DNA of 64,000 nt from Leptolyngbya iicbica LK (GTDB lineage: Bacteria > Cyanobacteriota > Cyanobacteriia > Phormidesmidales > Phormidesmidaceae), in NCBI RefSeq assembly GCF_004212215.1, contig NZ_QVFV01000002.1, positions 271,794 through 335,793 of the forward strand, read 5' to 3'. The position numbers and the translations under genes are program-made. How positions within the stretch are numbered: position 1 is the stretch's first letter; every line of letters starts with the position of its first letter. The notes beneath the pieces were generated by a model. That model was given only the letters and a program-made list of their open reading frames with translations, was not told where the DNA came from and ran no database searches. This document shows positions 8,784-18,570 of this stretch, piece after piece.

Positions 8784-9860
8784 TTAATTCTTCAGAAAGG
8801 TCACAAGCGCTTCGACTTTATCCCAGGCGGCACCACTTTGCAGCAGCGATCGCGCCTGGTCAATGCCATTCGCAATTTCGGCCTCAAAGCTGCCGCCTTG
8901 GGTGCGCCCAGCTACCTTCAGCGCGAGGGCTGCGTTCAAGCAGACCACATCTTGCTGGGCCTGGGTACCCTTCCCTTGCAGCAAGTCCCGCATGATAGCG
9001 GCGTTCTCTTCCAGTTCGCCGCCTCGTAGTGCGGTTTTGTCGGCGGCAACCAGACCAAAGTCACGGGGATTCAGCACTGTCTCTGTCACTGTGCCCTTTT
9101 CGAGCACCGCCAGGTCCGTACTGTCGCCTAATCCCGCCTCGTCTAATCCTTCACGCCCGTGTAGCACGATCGCCAGCGGCACTTCTAGCTGATTCAACGC
9201 TTCGGCCATCGGCGTAATGACGGCGGGATCAAACACCCCGATCACCTGTCCCGTCGTACGCAGGGGATTCACTAACGGGCCAAGCAGATTAAACACCGTA
9301 CGCACTTTCAAGGTGCTGCGCAGCGGGCCAACCGCTTTCATCGCTGGATGCCAGCCCCGCGCAAACAAGAAAGTGATGCCCACTTCTTGGAGGGCAGCCT
9401 TTGCCTTTTCGGGGGGAGCACTCAGGTCGATGCCCAGCGCTTCTAGCACATCGGCCGACCCCACCTTGCTGGAAGCTGAACGGTTGCCGTGCTTGGCCAC
9501 AGCGACCCCCGCCGCCGCCGCCACAAAGGCCACCGTGGTGGAAATATTGAATGTGTGCGACCCGTCGCCCCCGGTACCGCAGGTGTCGATGCGCGGCGTG
9601 GGCAACTCGGCATCAGCCGACTCGCCGCCTAAAGATTGAGCCTGTAATACCCGTGCCATGCCTGCCAGCTCTGCCGCTGAAACCCCCTTGGCTTGAATCG
9701 CGGCCAAAAATGCCCCTGACAATACCGGCGGAATGTCTTCTTGCAACCAACCTCGCATCAAGGCTTCGGCCTGCGGGGGGGTGAGCGATTGCTGGTCGAT
9801 GATTTGCTGCAACAGAGCTGACCAGTCAAAGGTGGGGGTATCCGCGATCGCAGTAGTCAC
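8784..9860 (-). CDS. trpD: Anthranilate phosphoribosyltransferase
   Basis: TrpD joins anthranilate to PRPP, the second step of tryptophan synthesis, in the cytoplasm. The PRPP-binding loop reads [15 protein letters not shown] (about 90-105). The family motifs [15 protein letters not shown] and [14 protein letters not shown] are intact, as is the region around G-R-E-G-L-D-E. Its length (358) is normal with a slight N-terminal extension. No other trp gene is adjacent, which is usual in cyanobacteria, where trp genes are scattered. Confidence 0.97.
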   Translation of the reverse strand: MTTAIADTPTFDWSALLQQIIDQQSLTPPQAEALMRGWLQEDIPPVLSGAFLAAIQAKGVSAAELAGMARVLQAQSLGGESADAELPTPRIDTCGTGGDGSHTFNISTTVAFVAAAAGVAVAKHGNRSASSKVGSADVLEALGIDLSAPPEKAKAALQEVGITFLFARGWHPAMKAVGPLRSTLKVRTVFNLLGPLVNPLRTTGQVIGVFDPAVITPMAEALNQLEVPLAIVLHGREGLDEAGLGDSTDLAVLEKGTVTETVLNPRDFGLVAADKTALRGGELEENAAIMRDLLQGKGTQAQQDVVCLNAALALKVAGRTQGGSFEAEIANGIDQARSLLQSGAAWDKVEALVTFLKN

Positions 9861-9891
9861 AGTATTTAGCCGTCAATAAACATCAAAAATG

Positions 9892-9919
9892 ACTGGCCAG
9901 ACAAAAGTATCTGACCAGT
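9892..9919 (-). terminator. Rho-independent terminator after the YggT gene
   Basis: A hairpin with arms ACTGG-C-CAGA and TCTG-A-CCAGT (10 of 11 positions paired) is followed on the minus strand by CATTTTTG. It lies 45 bases past the YggT stop and before trpD, so it should separate the two transcripts. Confidence 0.7.
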
Positions 9920-9964
9920 TAAGGCAAGGCTAAGGGCAGCGGCGGCAATTGAGGCAAGCGCCGC

Positions 9965-10258
9965 TTAAAACGCAGAGTAGGCCATGGTCGCTGCAACTTG
10001 GCTGACCCCTTGGGACACCACTTGCAACACCAAAAAGCCCAAGATGGGGGAAAAATCAATGCCGCCCAACGGGGGAATCAGCGATCGGAACAAGTTGAGG
10101 TAAGGATCCGTTAACTGACTCAGGGTCGCAAATGGCTGGCTCATCCAGTCCACATTAGGGAACCAGCTCAGCAAAATGCGAATAATCAATAAGACAAAAT
10201 AGATGTTCAAGAATGTTGCAAATGCTTGCGCAAACATTCCGACAAATGAAGATCCCAT
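9965..10258 (-). CDS. YggT-family membrane protein
   Basis: This 97-residue protein has two hydrophobic segments with the YggT motif between them: I-L-L-S-W-F-P-N-V-D-W, then Q-L-T-D-P-Y-L-N-L-F-R-S-L-I-P-P, then G-G-I-D-F-S-P-I-L-G-F. In other organisms the family is linked to cell or organelle division (chloroplast YlmG) and to thylakoid or nucleoid distribution; the exact role here is not shown by sequence. AAGGAG lies 12 bases before the ATG. It is probably a single-gene unit, given the terminator downstream and about 300 empty bases upstream. Confidence 0.9.
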   Translation of the reverse strand: MGSSFVGMFAQAFATFLNIYFVLLIIRILLSWFPNVDWMSQPFATLSQLTDPYLNLFRSLIPPLGGIDFSPILGFLVLQVVSQGVSQVAATMAYSAF

Positions 10259-10558
10259 GTATCTAATCGACTCCTTGTAGATAGCAGGCTTCTTTACTGG
10301 TCTCTAGTGTACTTGATGCCTGTCAAATGTATGTGGTGGAAATATCCTCACCAGGGCTCCTGACTTGTGCTGCTCACCTTGGGCAATGGTTAAGGGATGG
10401 CCTATTGACCGCGATCGCACCCTCTCACGACCCTAAGCCATATCCACGTTGAACAATCTGCCCACGTGACAGCTACTAAAATTTTGCGCTTAGCCAGCAG
10501 CTGCGCTCATGTTGAGTGCTGCAAGGGAGACACCACTTCCCCTAATCAAACATTGCGC
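10259..10558. other. Intergenic region, nothing recognised beyond possible promoter
   Basis: About 300 bases between the YggT start and the HxlR stop on the same strand. It should hold the YggT promoter. I see no hairpin with a T-run, RNA gene or plausible small gene. Confidence 0.4.
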
Positions 10559-10963
10559 TCACACCGAAACGGATTCTGAAACTGAGACAGACTCCGAGCC
10601 TACCAGCACATTGGGATCCATTGGACAGTTGCAAGACTCTTGCTCTAACCACTGCTCGCCCAACTGCTTCAGAGACATCATCAAGGGTTGAATTTCCAGT
10701 CCTTTTGCCGTGAGTGAATACTCAACGCGAGGGGGGACTTCAGGAAACACCTTGCGATCTACAAGCCCATAGCTTTCCAGCTCTCGTAGGCGAGCTGTCA
10801 GGGTTTTGGTGCTGATGCCCGGTAAAGCGTCTAAAAATTCATGTGTGCGGCGACTACCGGAAAAGAGCTCCCGCAAAATGAGGATTGCCCATTTGCTGCC
10901 CACAATTTCCAATACAAATTGAATGGGACAGCGAATTTCTTTGCACTGGGTTTGGTATTCCAT
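10559..10963 (-). CDS. HxlR-family winged-helix regulator
   Basis: This is a MarR-like dimeric DNA-binding regulator. The HxlR core is clear: V-G-S-K-W-A-I-L-I-L-R-E-L, then R-T-H-E-F-L-D-A-L-P-G-I-S-T-K-T-L-T-A-R-L, and the wing R-V-E-Y-S-L-T-A-K-G. Two cysteines before the core (Q-C-K-E-I-R-C-P) sit where some HxlR proteins sense oxidants or electrophiles, so a redox role is possible. I start at the ATG at 10963 (M-E-Y-Q-T-Q-C), because the frame up to 11011 adds 16 unconserved residues. The C-terminus is odd: a low-complexity Ser/Glu/Val tail encoded by a degenerate six-base repeat (10559-10600). No target gene adjoins it. Confidence 0.88.
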   Translation of the reverse strand: MEYQTQCKEIRCPIQFVLEIVGSKWAILILRELFSGSRRTHEFLDALPGISTKTLTARLRELESYGLVDRKVFPEVPPRVEYSLTAKGLEIQPLMMSLKQLGEQWLEQESCNCPMDPNVLVGSESVSVSESVSV

Positions 10964-11201
10964 AGTTCTTAAGGGGGAGACCGGGGTAAGTACAGCCATC
11001 AAGTACAACATTAGCGACCATCATGGCTGCAGCGTGCTAGAAACGCTCAAGACATTACAGTTCTTTTTATTTTTCAATGACCAAAATATCCTGCAAATGT
11101 TAAGCACAGGATACTCCGAGAAATCTTTTCGGCCTTCCTCAAATTCCCTGTATTCCAGCACTTAAGCCAGATGACAACAGATCCGGTTTGCCTGCAAAAC
11201 A

Positions 11202-11642
11202 TTAAGCCGCTGGTTCATTTAGCGATCGCCACTGCCACGTTTTCGGTGCTGTTAGCGAGCCTTCCACTTCTAAAAGTTGCCATTGCTCGTCTGCTGGAGA
11301 CTCCTGCAAAATGAGCGAAAATGGTACTTCAGATTGGGTTAAGGGCGATCGCTGAGGATACCGCAATTTATACCGATACGTCCCAGTCACTTCATAGGCC
11401 AGTTCGTCGGCCACCCGTACCTGGCGCACTCGGTCCACCTGGACGCGATTTACCGATAATTGCGGCAGCGAGGTGTCATTGGCCGATAACTGTCGCCACA
11501 AGTCGACTTGTTCCTGCTGGGCTTGCTGCGTCACTGCCGCCGTCACCACATGATGCGGAATGGCTGCTTTCAACTGTCCACATCCCGTCAGGCCAAGCCA
11601 TAAGACAGCCACCGCCAACAACAGTTGCAATCGCTTAATCAT
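11202..11642 (-). CDS. Putative lipoprotein
   Basis: I do not recognise the family. A signal peptide (M-I-K-R-L then a hydrophobic stretch) ends in a lipobox L-T-G-C at about residue 21, so the mature 126-residue protein should be membrane-anchored outside the cytoplasm. The body is mixed polar with a strand-rich centre (Y-E-V-T-G-T-Y-R-Y-K-L-R-Y). The start overlaps the end of the ABC permease gene by eight bases, so the two are likely translated together, and it may serve that transporter; it is much too short to be its substrate-binding protein. Confidence 0.7.
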   Translation of the reverse strand: MIKRLQLLLAVAVLWLGLTGCGQLKAAIPHHVVTAAVTQQAQQEQVDLWRQLSANDTSLPQLSVNRVQVDRVRQVRVADELAYEVTGTYRYKLRYPQRSPLTQSEVPFSLILQESPADEQWQLLEVEGSLTAPKTWQWRSLNEPAA

Positions 11643-12780
11643 AAGTCTGCAAACTCCTGGGATCTAACGCATCGCGCAGACCATCGCCCAGCAAATTAAA
11701 GGACAACACCGTCAAGACGATCAAAATTGCTGGTGGCCAGATTAGCCAAGGATTGAGCACCAAAATTGACGCATTACTGGCGAGCGAGAGCATATTGCCC
11801 CACGAAGGATCGGGTTGCTGAATGCCAAGCCCGATCAAACTCAGCACCGCCTCGGCCACAATAAAACTGGGAACGGCCAACGTCGCTGAAATAATCACAT
11901 AAGTTGCCGTCTGCGGCAGAATGTGACGCACGATGATGTAAATTGATTGCCCACCCATAGCCTGCGAGGCAGTGACAAAGGTCTGCGACTTTAAAGACAG
12001 CACTTGCCCTCGAATCACCCTTGCCAACCCCGTCCAACGGACAAATGAAGTAATCACAATAATCAGCAAAAAGCGCTGCGTGCTTGACAGGGTCGCGGGC
12101 AATACTGCCGCCAACGCCACCAGCAAGAAAATATCGGGAATCGTCATGATCACCTCGACCAGACGCATCAAGGCAGCATCAATCCAACCGCCAAAGTAAC
12201 CGGCAATGCCGCCGACCAACATTCCGAGAGGAAAGGTCAATGCGATACCAATCAAACCAATGCTCAGGCTAATGCGACCACCGTGGATGAGGCGACTCAA
12301 CTGGTCGCGGGCCTGTTCGTCTGTACCTAAAATATGCCAGCGACCGGGACCAATTGTGCCGAATAAATGAATGTTCCCTTGAATGCCAGGAAACAACTCG
12401 ACCTCCTGGAATCCCGGCGCTGATAACGAAAACTGAGTAGGCAAGGGCACCACCAAGCGCAACCACCGGTATTCGTCGCCCTGGACAAATAGCCGAATGG
12501 GGCTAGGTTGCTCAAAATCCACGAATACCTCACGTTCCCCAGTCTCAATCGACACCGGCCCCTGAGTGGTGGGATAGACATGCGGCCCGATGAACTCGCC
12601 CGTTGTCTGATTACGCCAATAAACCTCAGTTGGCGGCAACAAGGACGCACTCGGGGCCGAAAAGTAGGGATCATACGGAGCCGTGAATTCCGCCAGCGCC
12701 ACGGTGACGTAAAACGCTAACAGAATGAGAGCCCCCACCTGCGCTAGAGAATTCTTCCGAAGCTTTTGCCACCAGGTCAT
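11635..12780 (-). CDS. ABC transporter permease, DppC/OppC type
   Basis: This is an inner-membrane permease of the peptide/nickel (Dpp/Opp) ABC importer class. One helix lies at residues 12-32 and a long periplasmic segment at about 35-150. The binding-protein-dependent transport domain follows, with the cytoplasmic loop in E-A-V-L-S-L-I-G-L-G-I-Q-Q-P-D-P-S-W-G. L-G-T-D-E-Q-A-R-D-Q-L-S-R-L-I-H-G is the typical element before that domain. The length (381) exceeds E. coli DppC because of the enlarged periplasmic loop. No ATPase, partner permease or binding protein lies beside it, so the other subunits must be elsewhere. It sits 18 bases after the HD phosphohydrolase gene. Confidence 0.88.
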   Translation of the reverse strand: MTWWQKLRKNSLAQVGALILLAFYVTVALAEFTAPYDPYFSAPSASLLPPTEVYWRNQTTGEFIGPHVYPTTQGPVSIETGEREVFVDFEQPSPIRLFVQGDEYRWLRLVVPLPTQFSLSAPGFQEVELFPGIQGNIHLFGTIGPGRWHILGTDEQARDQLSRLIHGGRISLSIGLIGIALTFPLGMLVGGIAGYFGGWIDAALMRLVEVIMTIPDIFLLVALAAVLPATLSSTQRFLLIIVITSFVRWTGLARVIRGQVLSLKSQTFVTASQAMGGQSIYIIVRHILPQTATYVIISATLAVPSFIVAEAVLSLIGLGIQQPDPSWGNMLSLASNASILVLNPWLIWPPAILIVLTVLSFNLLGDGLRDALDPRSLQTYD

Positions 12781-12798
12781 GCCGGCCTCAAAGGTGAA

Positions 12799-13647
12799 TT
12801 AAGTTGGAACGACGCTTTTTTCGTTCTCAACCATAAACACATTTGAGTATAGATTGGCAATGATTTGTTTGCCTTCTTGGGTGAGCGACAAATATCGTAA
12901 GCCGTCTTGGATATAGGGATGCACCACATTCCAATAGAACTTGGGGTAGTTGTGCTTGAGATCGTCAGGGTGGCGATAGTTGAGGTACTTGTTCTGCCCG
13001 GTTTCTTCAAACTCGTAGAACAATGCCCCAATTTTCTTGAGGTAGCGAGGGTCGCTCAATTGCCCAATCAGGTCAGCAGCCCGAACTAAGCCAGGGAAAT
13101 ATCGCGTGTCTTGATGATCTTCTTCTTTCGGCACCGGGAATCGGGTCAGTTCGACGTTGCGCTTGATGATTTCCGAATCAATGATGCGATTCTTGCCAAA
13201 GCGCTCTTCGATGAAGAGTTTGCCGCGATCAACGTGGTAAGGCGTGAGAGAGGCATCCGAAGCACCGGGGCTGAGTTCCACCATTTCTTCGCCATTGCCG
13301 GTGGCGTAGAGATGTTCGCGATCGCGATCCATCCGGCAAACGCCCTTCACATAACCGATGTCGTGACAGACCAACGAAATGATGAAATGGAGCCAATCTT
13401 CGGTGCCCACCCCGCCTTCGCGAATTTGTTTGCCCCGTAGAATCTCTTGACCGACTAGCGTCACCAAAATCGTATGTTCTACGTTGTGATAGAGGGCATC
13501 GCTGTTGGCAATATTCTCCAGCGCCATGCTGCCCGCCCAAGCAATGATGTCCTCATAGTCAGGATTTAAGCCGCCGTAAGTCCGGTGGTATCCTGCGCGC
13601 AGCTTTTCGACGAAATCAGAGATGAGAATCTCAGTTGCATTAAACAT
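12799..13647 (-). CDS. HD-domain metal-dependent phosphohydrolase
   Basis: The protein has the HD superfamily metal site: Y-H-N-V-E-H-T (first His about residue 54), then L-V-C-H-D-I-G-Y (the His-Asp pair, about 94-95) and a downstream Asp in R-A-A-D-L-I-G-Q-L. This supports a phosphohydrolase acting on a nucleotide or another phosphate ester, but the substrate cannot be told. It lacks the RelA/SpoT or dGTPase signatures. The length is 282 and the protein is soluble. It is the first gene of a same-strand group with the ABC permease (18-base gap) and lipoprotein, though a functional link is not evident. Confidence 0.85.
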   Translation of the reverse strand: MFNATEILISDFVEKLRAGYHRTYGGLNPDYEDIIAWAGSMALENIANSDALYHNVEHTILVTLVGQEILRGKQIREGGVGTEDWLHFIISLVCHDIGYVKGVCRMDRDREHLYATGNGEEMVELSPGASDASLTPYHVDRGKLFIEERFGKNRIIDSEIIKRNVELTRFPVPKEEDHQDTRYFPGLVRAADLIGQLSDPRYLKKIGALFYEFEETGQNKYLNYRHPDDLKHNYPKFYWNVVHPYIQDGLRYLSLTQEGKQIIANLYSNVFMVENEKSVVPT

Positions 13648-14129
13648 GCCGATGCCTACCTAAACGTTCCAAAACCATTGACCGCTCTCGTTTCAGGAAC
13701 CCTTTCGACAAGATGCTAACGAGTATAGCGATAGTCTCCGTACTCACACCGTTCTTTCTAAAGAATTTAGCAGTGTTGGCAGCTAATGCCTTATGCGGGC
13801 TCGCGCTAGCTGCCAACATTGCTCGATTAGCGATCTAAAACGAATTCGCGATCGCAAAGGCTCACACTAAGTTATCTCAGCAGGGAAATGTCGAAGTGTG
13901 TGTGATTTCGGTCAAACATTCATCTCCAGTTCAGCTTACCCAGACCATCGGTGTCGCCAACGACCGCTAATGAATCACGACGAGGAACTTTGCAGCTACA
14001 TGCAGTGATGAGGAGAATCTTGCCCAAAAGATAATTTGCTGCTCGGAGTCTCTACCCCCAGTGAATTTTGGTAAAAATAACTATAATAAAAGTCCTCCTG
14101 GTTAGCCTTTTTCACTAAAACACTGTCAT
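13648..14129. promoter_or_regulatory. Divergent promoter region of nadA and the HD gene
   Basis: About 480 bases between divergent starts. It holds one strong hairpin (13774-13818, listed separately) and an AT-rich stretch just before nadA (14070-14125) suited to its promoter. I see no NrtR or NadR type operator that I could defend and no gene. Confidence 0.45.
13774..13818. repeat. 12-bp perfect inverted repeat (hairpin) between divergent genes
   Basis: Arms TGTTGGCAGCTA (13774-13785) and TAGCTGCCAACA (13807-13818) are exact complements, with about three further pairs outward if one G-U is allowed, around a 21-base loop. No T-run follows on either strand, so it is not a standard terminator. 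It may be a regulator site, the stem of a leader RNA or a REP-like element. Confidence 0.6.
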
Positions 14130-15095
14130 ATGTTTACGACTGCTCCGTCTAAGTCAGCGACCGCCAACCTCCCGTTAGACCTCTTTGCTGCGATTAATGA
14201 ACTCAAGCAAGAGTTAAATGCCGTAATTCTGGCGCATTACTATCAGGAGTCCGATATTCAAGACATTGCGGACTATATTGGCGATTCGCTCGGTTTATCG
14301 CGCCAGGCCGCTGCTACCGACGCTGAAGTGATCGTATTTGCGGGGGTTCACTTTATGGCAGAAACGGCCAAAATTCTGAATCCTGACAAGCTGGTATTGC
14401 TGCCCGATCTGGATGCCGGATGCTCATTGGCTGATACTTGTCCGCCCGATCAGTTTGCCGCGTTCAAGGCGCAGCATCCCGACCACATTGTGGTGTCTTA
14501 CATCAATTGCTCGGCCGAAATTAAGGCCATGAGCGATATTATCTGCACCAGTTCTAACGCGGTTAGTCTGATTGAGCAGATTCCTGCCGACCAACCCATC
14601 ATCTTTGCCCCGGACAAAAATCTGGGCCGCTATGTCATGCAGCAGACAGGGCGCGATTTAGTGTTGTGGCAGGGCAGTTGCATGGTGCATGAAATCTTTT
14701 CCGAAAAGAAGTTGGTGCAGCTCAAAATGACTCATCCTGAAGCCGAGATCATTGCTCACCCAGAATGCGAGGAGCCGGTACTGCAACATGCTGACTTCAT
14801 TGGCTCCACGACGGCTCTACTGAAGTATGTGCAACGGAGCGATCGCCCCCAATTCATCGTCGTCACGGAACCGGGAATCATTCACCAGATGGAAAAACAG
14901 GTGCCGAATAAGCAGTTTATTCCCGCACCGGCAACGGGCAACTGTGCCTGTAACGAGTGTCCGCATATGCGGCTCAACACTTTAGAAAAGCTATATCTAG
15001 CGATGAAACACCGCCAGCCCGAAATCACCATGCCAGAGGCGACTCGTGTGGCGGCGCTTAAGCCCATTCAGGCCATGCTGCGCATGAGCGCATAG
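14130..15095 (+). CDS. nadA: Quinolinate synthase A
   Basis: NadA condenses iminoaspartate with dihydroxyacetone phosphate to quinolinate in NAD synthesis, using a [4Fe-4S] cluster. Visible are [11 protein letters not shown] near the N-terminus, the substrate region [12 protein letters not shown], and cluster cysteines in [10 protein letters not shown], in H-P-E-C and in the C-terminal [10 protein letters not shown]. The S-S-N-A-V element is present. At 321 residues it matches cyanobacterial NadA. The gene has its own AT-rich upstream region; nadB and nadC are not nearby. Confidence 0.97.
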   Translation: MFTTAPSKSATANLPLDLFAAINELKQELNAVILAHYYQESDIQDIADYIGDSLGLSRQAAATDAEVIVFAGVHFMAETAKILNPDKLVLLPDLDAGCSLADTCPPDQFAAFKAQHPDHIVVSYINCSAEIKAMSDIICTSSNAVSLIEQIPADQPIIFAPDKNLGRYVMQQTGRDLVLWQGSCMVHEIFSEKKLVQLKMTHPEAEIIAHPECEEPVLQHADFIGSTTALLKYVQRSDRPQFIVVTEPGIIHQMEKQVPNKQFIPAPATGNCACNECPHMRLNTLEKLYLAMKHRQPEITMPEATRVAALKPIQAMLRMSA

Positions 15096-15258
15096 CCGTT
15101 AACCCTTAGTTAGAGAGGGTTCATGCTCCGGTGCGATCGCCATCCGTGACTTGGAGTCGTTCTTAACTGGCATCGGCCAAGCAAGGCTAATTTAGAGAGA
15201 TTGTGAGGCTCTACGACTCGGCTAATCGCTTAAATTCGCAATTGCTTGAGCTGATAGG

Positions 15259-15459
15259 TCAGTCTATAACTTTAATGCGACCATTCTGGATGGCGTCAAA
15301 AAGGCGATTAATCTGGCGTAATTCTTCCTCATCAACGCTGCCGTCGGCAAGCACCAGTTGTGAAAGGTTCTGATACTGCTGTTGGGTGATTTTTCTGGCT
15401 GCTAATAATTGGTCAACCAGATTGGTTAAAGCACAGGTGTCTTCAAATGCCCCTGACAC
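15259..15459 (-). CDS. Small conserved hypothetical protein
   Basis: The open frame reaches 15540, but an exact AGGAGG stands five bases before a GTG at 15459. I take this as the start and so predict 66 residues beginning (f)M-S-G-A-F-E-D-T-C. It is mostly helical and acidic, with L-V-D-Q-L-L-A-A-R-K-I-T, then L-V-L-A-D-G-S-V-D-E-E-E-L-R-Q-I-N-R-L-F. The D-G-S-V-D-E-E-E-L segment resembles an EF-hand-like or TerB-like acidic loop. Such short proteins are common in cyanobacteria and unassigned. It stands alone between nadA and recQ, on the other strand. Confidence 0.65.
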   Translation of the reverse strand: MSGAFEDTCALTNLVDQLLAARKITQQQYQNLSQLVLADGSVDEEELRQINRLFDAIQNGRIKVID

Positions 15460-15718
15460 GATTGCCTCCTGAAATTGCCTTCTACTAGACGTGACGACAA
15501 AGTTGTGTCTCCCAGACACTGCACCCTTGGGCCGCATCAACCGTTGAATGCTCTCAATTTAATACGAATTTCTCCATTGCAAGCTAAACGCTTCATGTGC
15601 GTTATCATCTGCGGGCTTTGGGCGCTCTGATTCTTGCTGCGTGGCTCGGTTGGGGCTCATAGCTTGCTGATCGCCGATTTCGGGCAACCTGTGATCGGTG
15701 CATCGGTAGGACAATTTA

Positions 15719-17164
15719 GTGACTAAATCGTCGGGATCTGATTTAGCGATCGCTCAAGCTCGACTCCAGAAAATCTGGGGCTATTCAGCGTTTCGACCGC
15801 CGCAAGACACGGTGATTCAAGCCCTGTTACAGCATCAAGATGCGCTAATCGTTTTACCGACTGGGGGCGGCAAGTCGCTGTGCTTTCAGCTGCCGGCGTT
15901 GCTCCAAACGGGGCTAACGCTAGTGGTGTCGCCCCTCGTAGCGCTAATGGAAAATCAAGTGCAGGAATTGCGCGATCGCCATCTACCCGCCGCAACCTTG
16001 CACAGCGAACTGCCTAAGCAGGAAAAGTTTCGGGTGCTCAAAGCGCTAGAGCATCAACGCCTGCGACTGCTCTATCTTTCCCCCGAGACGCTGCTGAGTG
16101 CAACGGTATGGGAGCAATTGACCCGAGCCGATCTGCGGATTAACGGCCTGGTTTTGGATGAAGCTCACTGTTTAGCCCAGTGGGGTGAGACCTTTCGGCC
16201 CGCTTATCGACGATTGGGCGTGGCCCGCCAAGCCTTGGAACGTAGCAAATCACGACACTCCAAAATTCCTATTGCGGCGTTTACGGCGACGGCTGATCCC
16301 CAGGTGCAGTCAAGCATCGGCGATACGTTGGCATTGCGATCGCCCCAGCTGGTGCGGCTGAGTCCCTATCGCCCCAATTTGCATCTCACCGTGCGCTCCG
16401 TTTACACGCCCCGGGGCCGCAAACAACAACTGCTGCAGTTCATCAAGCAACATCAACGACAAACTGGGTTGGTGTATGTGCGTACCCGTCGCGACAGTGA
16501 GGAATTGGCCAGCTGGCTCCGACAGCAGGGCCACCGAGCCTTGGACTACCATGCGGGACTCGACGCAAGCGATCGCCGCCATCGTGAGCAAGCGTGGATG
16601 AGCAACCAAGTCCGCATTGTCGTGGCGACAAATGCCTTTGGCATGGGCGTCAATAAACCTGATCTACGGTGGGTCATTCACTATCATGTGCCAACTTTGC
16701 TGACAGAATACGTGCAAGAAATTGGTCGCGCTGGACGAGATGGCAAACCAGCCCAAGCTTTGTCGCTGGTAAGTGAACGGACGGGATGGCTCGACCCGAC
16801 TGACCAGCAGCGATCGCAATTCTTCCGCCAACAAACTCAGCAATTGCAAACTAAGGCAGGGCAACTTAGCCGCAAAATTCCTACTGAGGGCAGCTTGGCA
16901 GATGTGCAAAAGCAATTCAAAGACGGCGCGATCGCCTTGTCTTATCTGCATAGCCAAGGCCAATTGCAATGGACAGACCCGTTTCATTACCGACTATTGC
17001 CTACCCCAGCTGCAGTCCCCGTCGTGAAGACCACGGATGATCATTCGATCAGAAAATTGCTGTATGGCCATGGGTGCCGATGGCGCACTATTGTGCAGCA
17101 GTTTGGGTTTCGTCCGGCGCGACCCGATTGGCGCTGTGGTCACTGCGACAACTGTCAGCGATAA
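15719..17164 (+). CDS. recQ: RecQ-type ATP-dependent DNA helicase, short form
   Basis: This is a superfamily 2 3'-5' DNA helicase of the RecQ family. Walker A is L-P-T-G-G-G-K-S, the DEAH box is [13 protein letters not shown], motif III is F-T-A-T-A-D, and motif VI is [10 protein letters not shown]. The C-terminus has a zinc-type cluster C-R-W, then C-G-H-C-D-N-C near residues 459-479. With 481 residues it lacks the winged-helix RQC and HRDC domains of full RecQ, so it is the short cyanobacterial form. It starts with GTG at 15719; no strong ribosome site is visible. hisA begins 88 bases after the stop on the same strand. Confidence 0.92.
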   Translation: MTKSSGSDLAIAQARLQKIWGYSAFRPPQDTVIQALLQHQDALIVLPTGGGKSLCFQLPALLQTGLTLVVSPLVALMENQVQELRDRHLPAATLHSELPKQEKFRVLKALEHQRLRLLYLSPETLLSATVWEQLTRADLRINGLVLDEAHCLAQWGETFRPAYRRLGVARQALERSKSRHSKIPIAAFTATADPQVQSSIGDTLALRSPQLVRLSPYRPNLHLTVRSVYTPRGRKQQLLQFIKQHQRQTGLVYVRTRRDSEELASWLRQQGHRALDYHAGLDASDRRHREQAWMSNQVRIVVATNAFGMGVNKPDLRWVIHYHVPTLLTEYVQEIGRAGRDGKPAQALSLVSERTGWLDPTDQQRSQFFRQQTQQLQTKAGQLSRKIPTEGSLADVQKQFKDGAIALSYLHSQGQLQWTDPFHYRLLPTPAAVPVVKTTDDHSIRKLLYGHGCRWRTIVQQFGFRPARPDWRCGHCDNCQR

Positions 17165-17252
17165 GTGTCGGCCCCAAAATTCCCCCATCCTAAAGACAGC
17201 GGTGGTGAAGGCAACCGATACAATAAGGACTCTGTTGCCATTGATCGCTCCT

Positions 17253-18023
17253 ATGGAAGTTATTCCCGCTATTGATTTGCTTGAAGGTCGTTGTGTTCGT
17301 CTGTATCAGGGCGACTACAACCAGTCTGAGGTGTTTGGTGAAAATCCGGTTGAGGTAGCTCAGCGCTGGGCTGATGAAGGGGCTACCCGGCTGCATCTCG
17401 TGGACTTGGACGGAGCGAAGGCCGGTAAACCGGAAAATATGCAAGCGATCGCGGCGATCGCCGCCGCTCTCAACATCCCCATTGAGGTCGGTGGGGGGTT
17501 GCGTGACCGAGATCGGGTCGCCGCCCTGTTTGACCTCGGCGTGCAGTACGCCATCCTGGGCACAGCCGCCGTCGAAAATCCAGATTTAGTTCACACCTTG
17601 AGTCAAGAATTTCCCGGCCAAATCATTGTGGGGATCGATGCTCGCGATGGCAAAGTCGCCACTCGGGGCTGGCTCGAAACCTCAGAGCTAGATGCGATCG
17701 CCCTCGCCCAAGACATGGCTGAGCGCGGCGCCGCCGCTGTTATTTACACCGATATTAAGCGCGACGGCACCCTTCAAGGCCCCAACCTAGAGGCCCTACG
17801 GGCGATCGCTGAAGCTACCTCGATTCCGATCATTGCGTCTGGCGGCATGAGTTCCGTTGCCGATCTGTTGAGCCTATTGAAACTAGAACGGCTCGGCGTC
17901 AACGGCGTCATTATCGGCAAAGCTCTCTACACGGGGGATATTGTGCTGAAAGAAGCATTACGTGCAATCGGGCCGGGGCGTTGGCAAGACGTACCAACAG
18001 ATATCGGCTCTTCTTTCGCCTAG
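17253..18023 (+). CDS. hisA: ProFAR isomerase
   Basis: HisA catalyses the ring-opening isomerisation of ProFAR to PRFAR in histidine synthesis, on a TIM barrel. The start is [10 protein letters not shown] at 17253; an upstream in-frame extension to 17037 overlaps recQ and is not conserved. The first catalytic Asp is in P-A-I-D-L and the second in [10 protein letters not shown]. The phosphate sites are V-G-G-G-L-R and A-S-G-G-M-S-S, with [11 protein letters not shown] at the end. At 256 residues it has the normal length. It stands alone, as his genes usually do in cyanobacteria. Confidence 0.97.
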   Translation: MEVIPAIDLLEGRCVRLYQGDYNQSEVFGENPVEVAQRWADEGATRLHLVDLDGAKAGKPENMQAIAAIAAALNIPIEVGGGLRDRDRVAALFDLGVQYAILGTAAVENPDLVHTLSQEFPGQIIVGIDARDGKVATRGWLETSELDAIALAQDMAERGAAAVIYTDIKRDGTLQGPNLEALRAIAEATSIPIIASGGMSSVADLLSLLKLERLGVNGVIIGKALYTGDIVLKEALRAIGPGRWQDVPTDIGSSFA

Positions 18024-18094
18024 CCCGCATCATTTCATCAATTGCTTGCCATCACGATTGATAATGTTGATGGCCTAATCTCAGCAACATCCAT

Positions 18095-18125
18095 AAAACA
18101 AAAGGTCAGCAGTGTTGCTGACCTT
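18095..18125 (-). terminator. Terminator between hisA and the convergent phasin-like gene
   Basis: Perfect 10-bp arms AAGGTCAGCA (18102-18111) and TGCTGACCTT (18116-18125) with a four-base loop. On the minus strand it is followed by TTGTTTTATGG, so it best ends the minus-strand gene at 18157; it may also stop hisA transcripts. Confidence 0.8.
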
Positions 18126-18156
18126 CCCGGCATCCTAAACATTCAAGTAACGCAAT

Positions 18157-18549
18157 CTAGCCGTTGCCTGGTTGTGACTTGAGCGCTTCCAACTCAGCTC
18201 GTAAAGTCGATAATTCTTGAGTCAACGCCTCGAGCTCAGTTTGCACAGACGCATCAGCAACGGGACTGGCATAAGCATCCACCGTCGCCTCTGATGCCGG
18301 AGTCGGCGCGAATGGGTTAGGCATCTGCCCCATCTGACTCATCAAAGAATCCACTACGGCCCGGGCTTCTCGCTCGGCATCAGTGCCTTTGGCCTCTAAC
18401 TCTTGAGCCAGCACTTCAAAATCAGAAATATTGCCAAACTTCTCTTGAGAAGCCTGCGGATCTCGCAACGCATCGACCAAAGAAGCGGTTGCTCCCAAAG
18501 TGACACGGACGCCTTTTTGAATCGTCTCAGTCAGCGTCTCTGAATTCAT
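18157..18549 (-). CDS. Helical phasin-like protein with C-terminal coiled coil
   Basis: I do not recognise a named family. The start M-N-S-E-T-L at 18549 has AAGGG six bases upstream and GGAGG further up; an upstream ATG at 18570 is less likely. Residues 1-75 are amphipathic helix (T-I-Q-K-G-V-R-V-T-L-G-A-T-A-S-L-V-D-A-L), similar in style to phasins or thylakoid-associated helical proteins. A proline/alanine linker follows, and the last 30 residues form a heptad coiled coil (L-E-A-L-T-Q-E-L-S-T-L-R-A-E-L). It is soluble, acidic and of 130 residues. A role as granule-coat or scaffold protein is inference from shape only. Confidence 0.7.
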   Translation of the reverse strand: MNSETLTETIQKGVRVTLGATASLVDALRDPQASQEKFGNISDFEVLAQELEAKGTDAEREARAVVDSLMSQMGQMPNPFAPTPASEATVDAYASPVADASVQTELEALTQELSTLRAELEALKSQPGNG

Positions 18550-18570
18550 AAGGAACCCTTGAACCTCCAT

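Noticed and set aside
17037-17252. N-terminal extension of hisA
   Set aside because: It overlaps the end of recQ and is not conserved; the HisA start M-E-V-I-P-A-I-D is at 17253.
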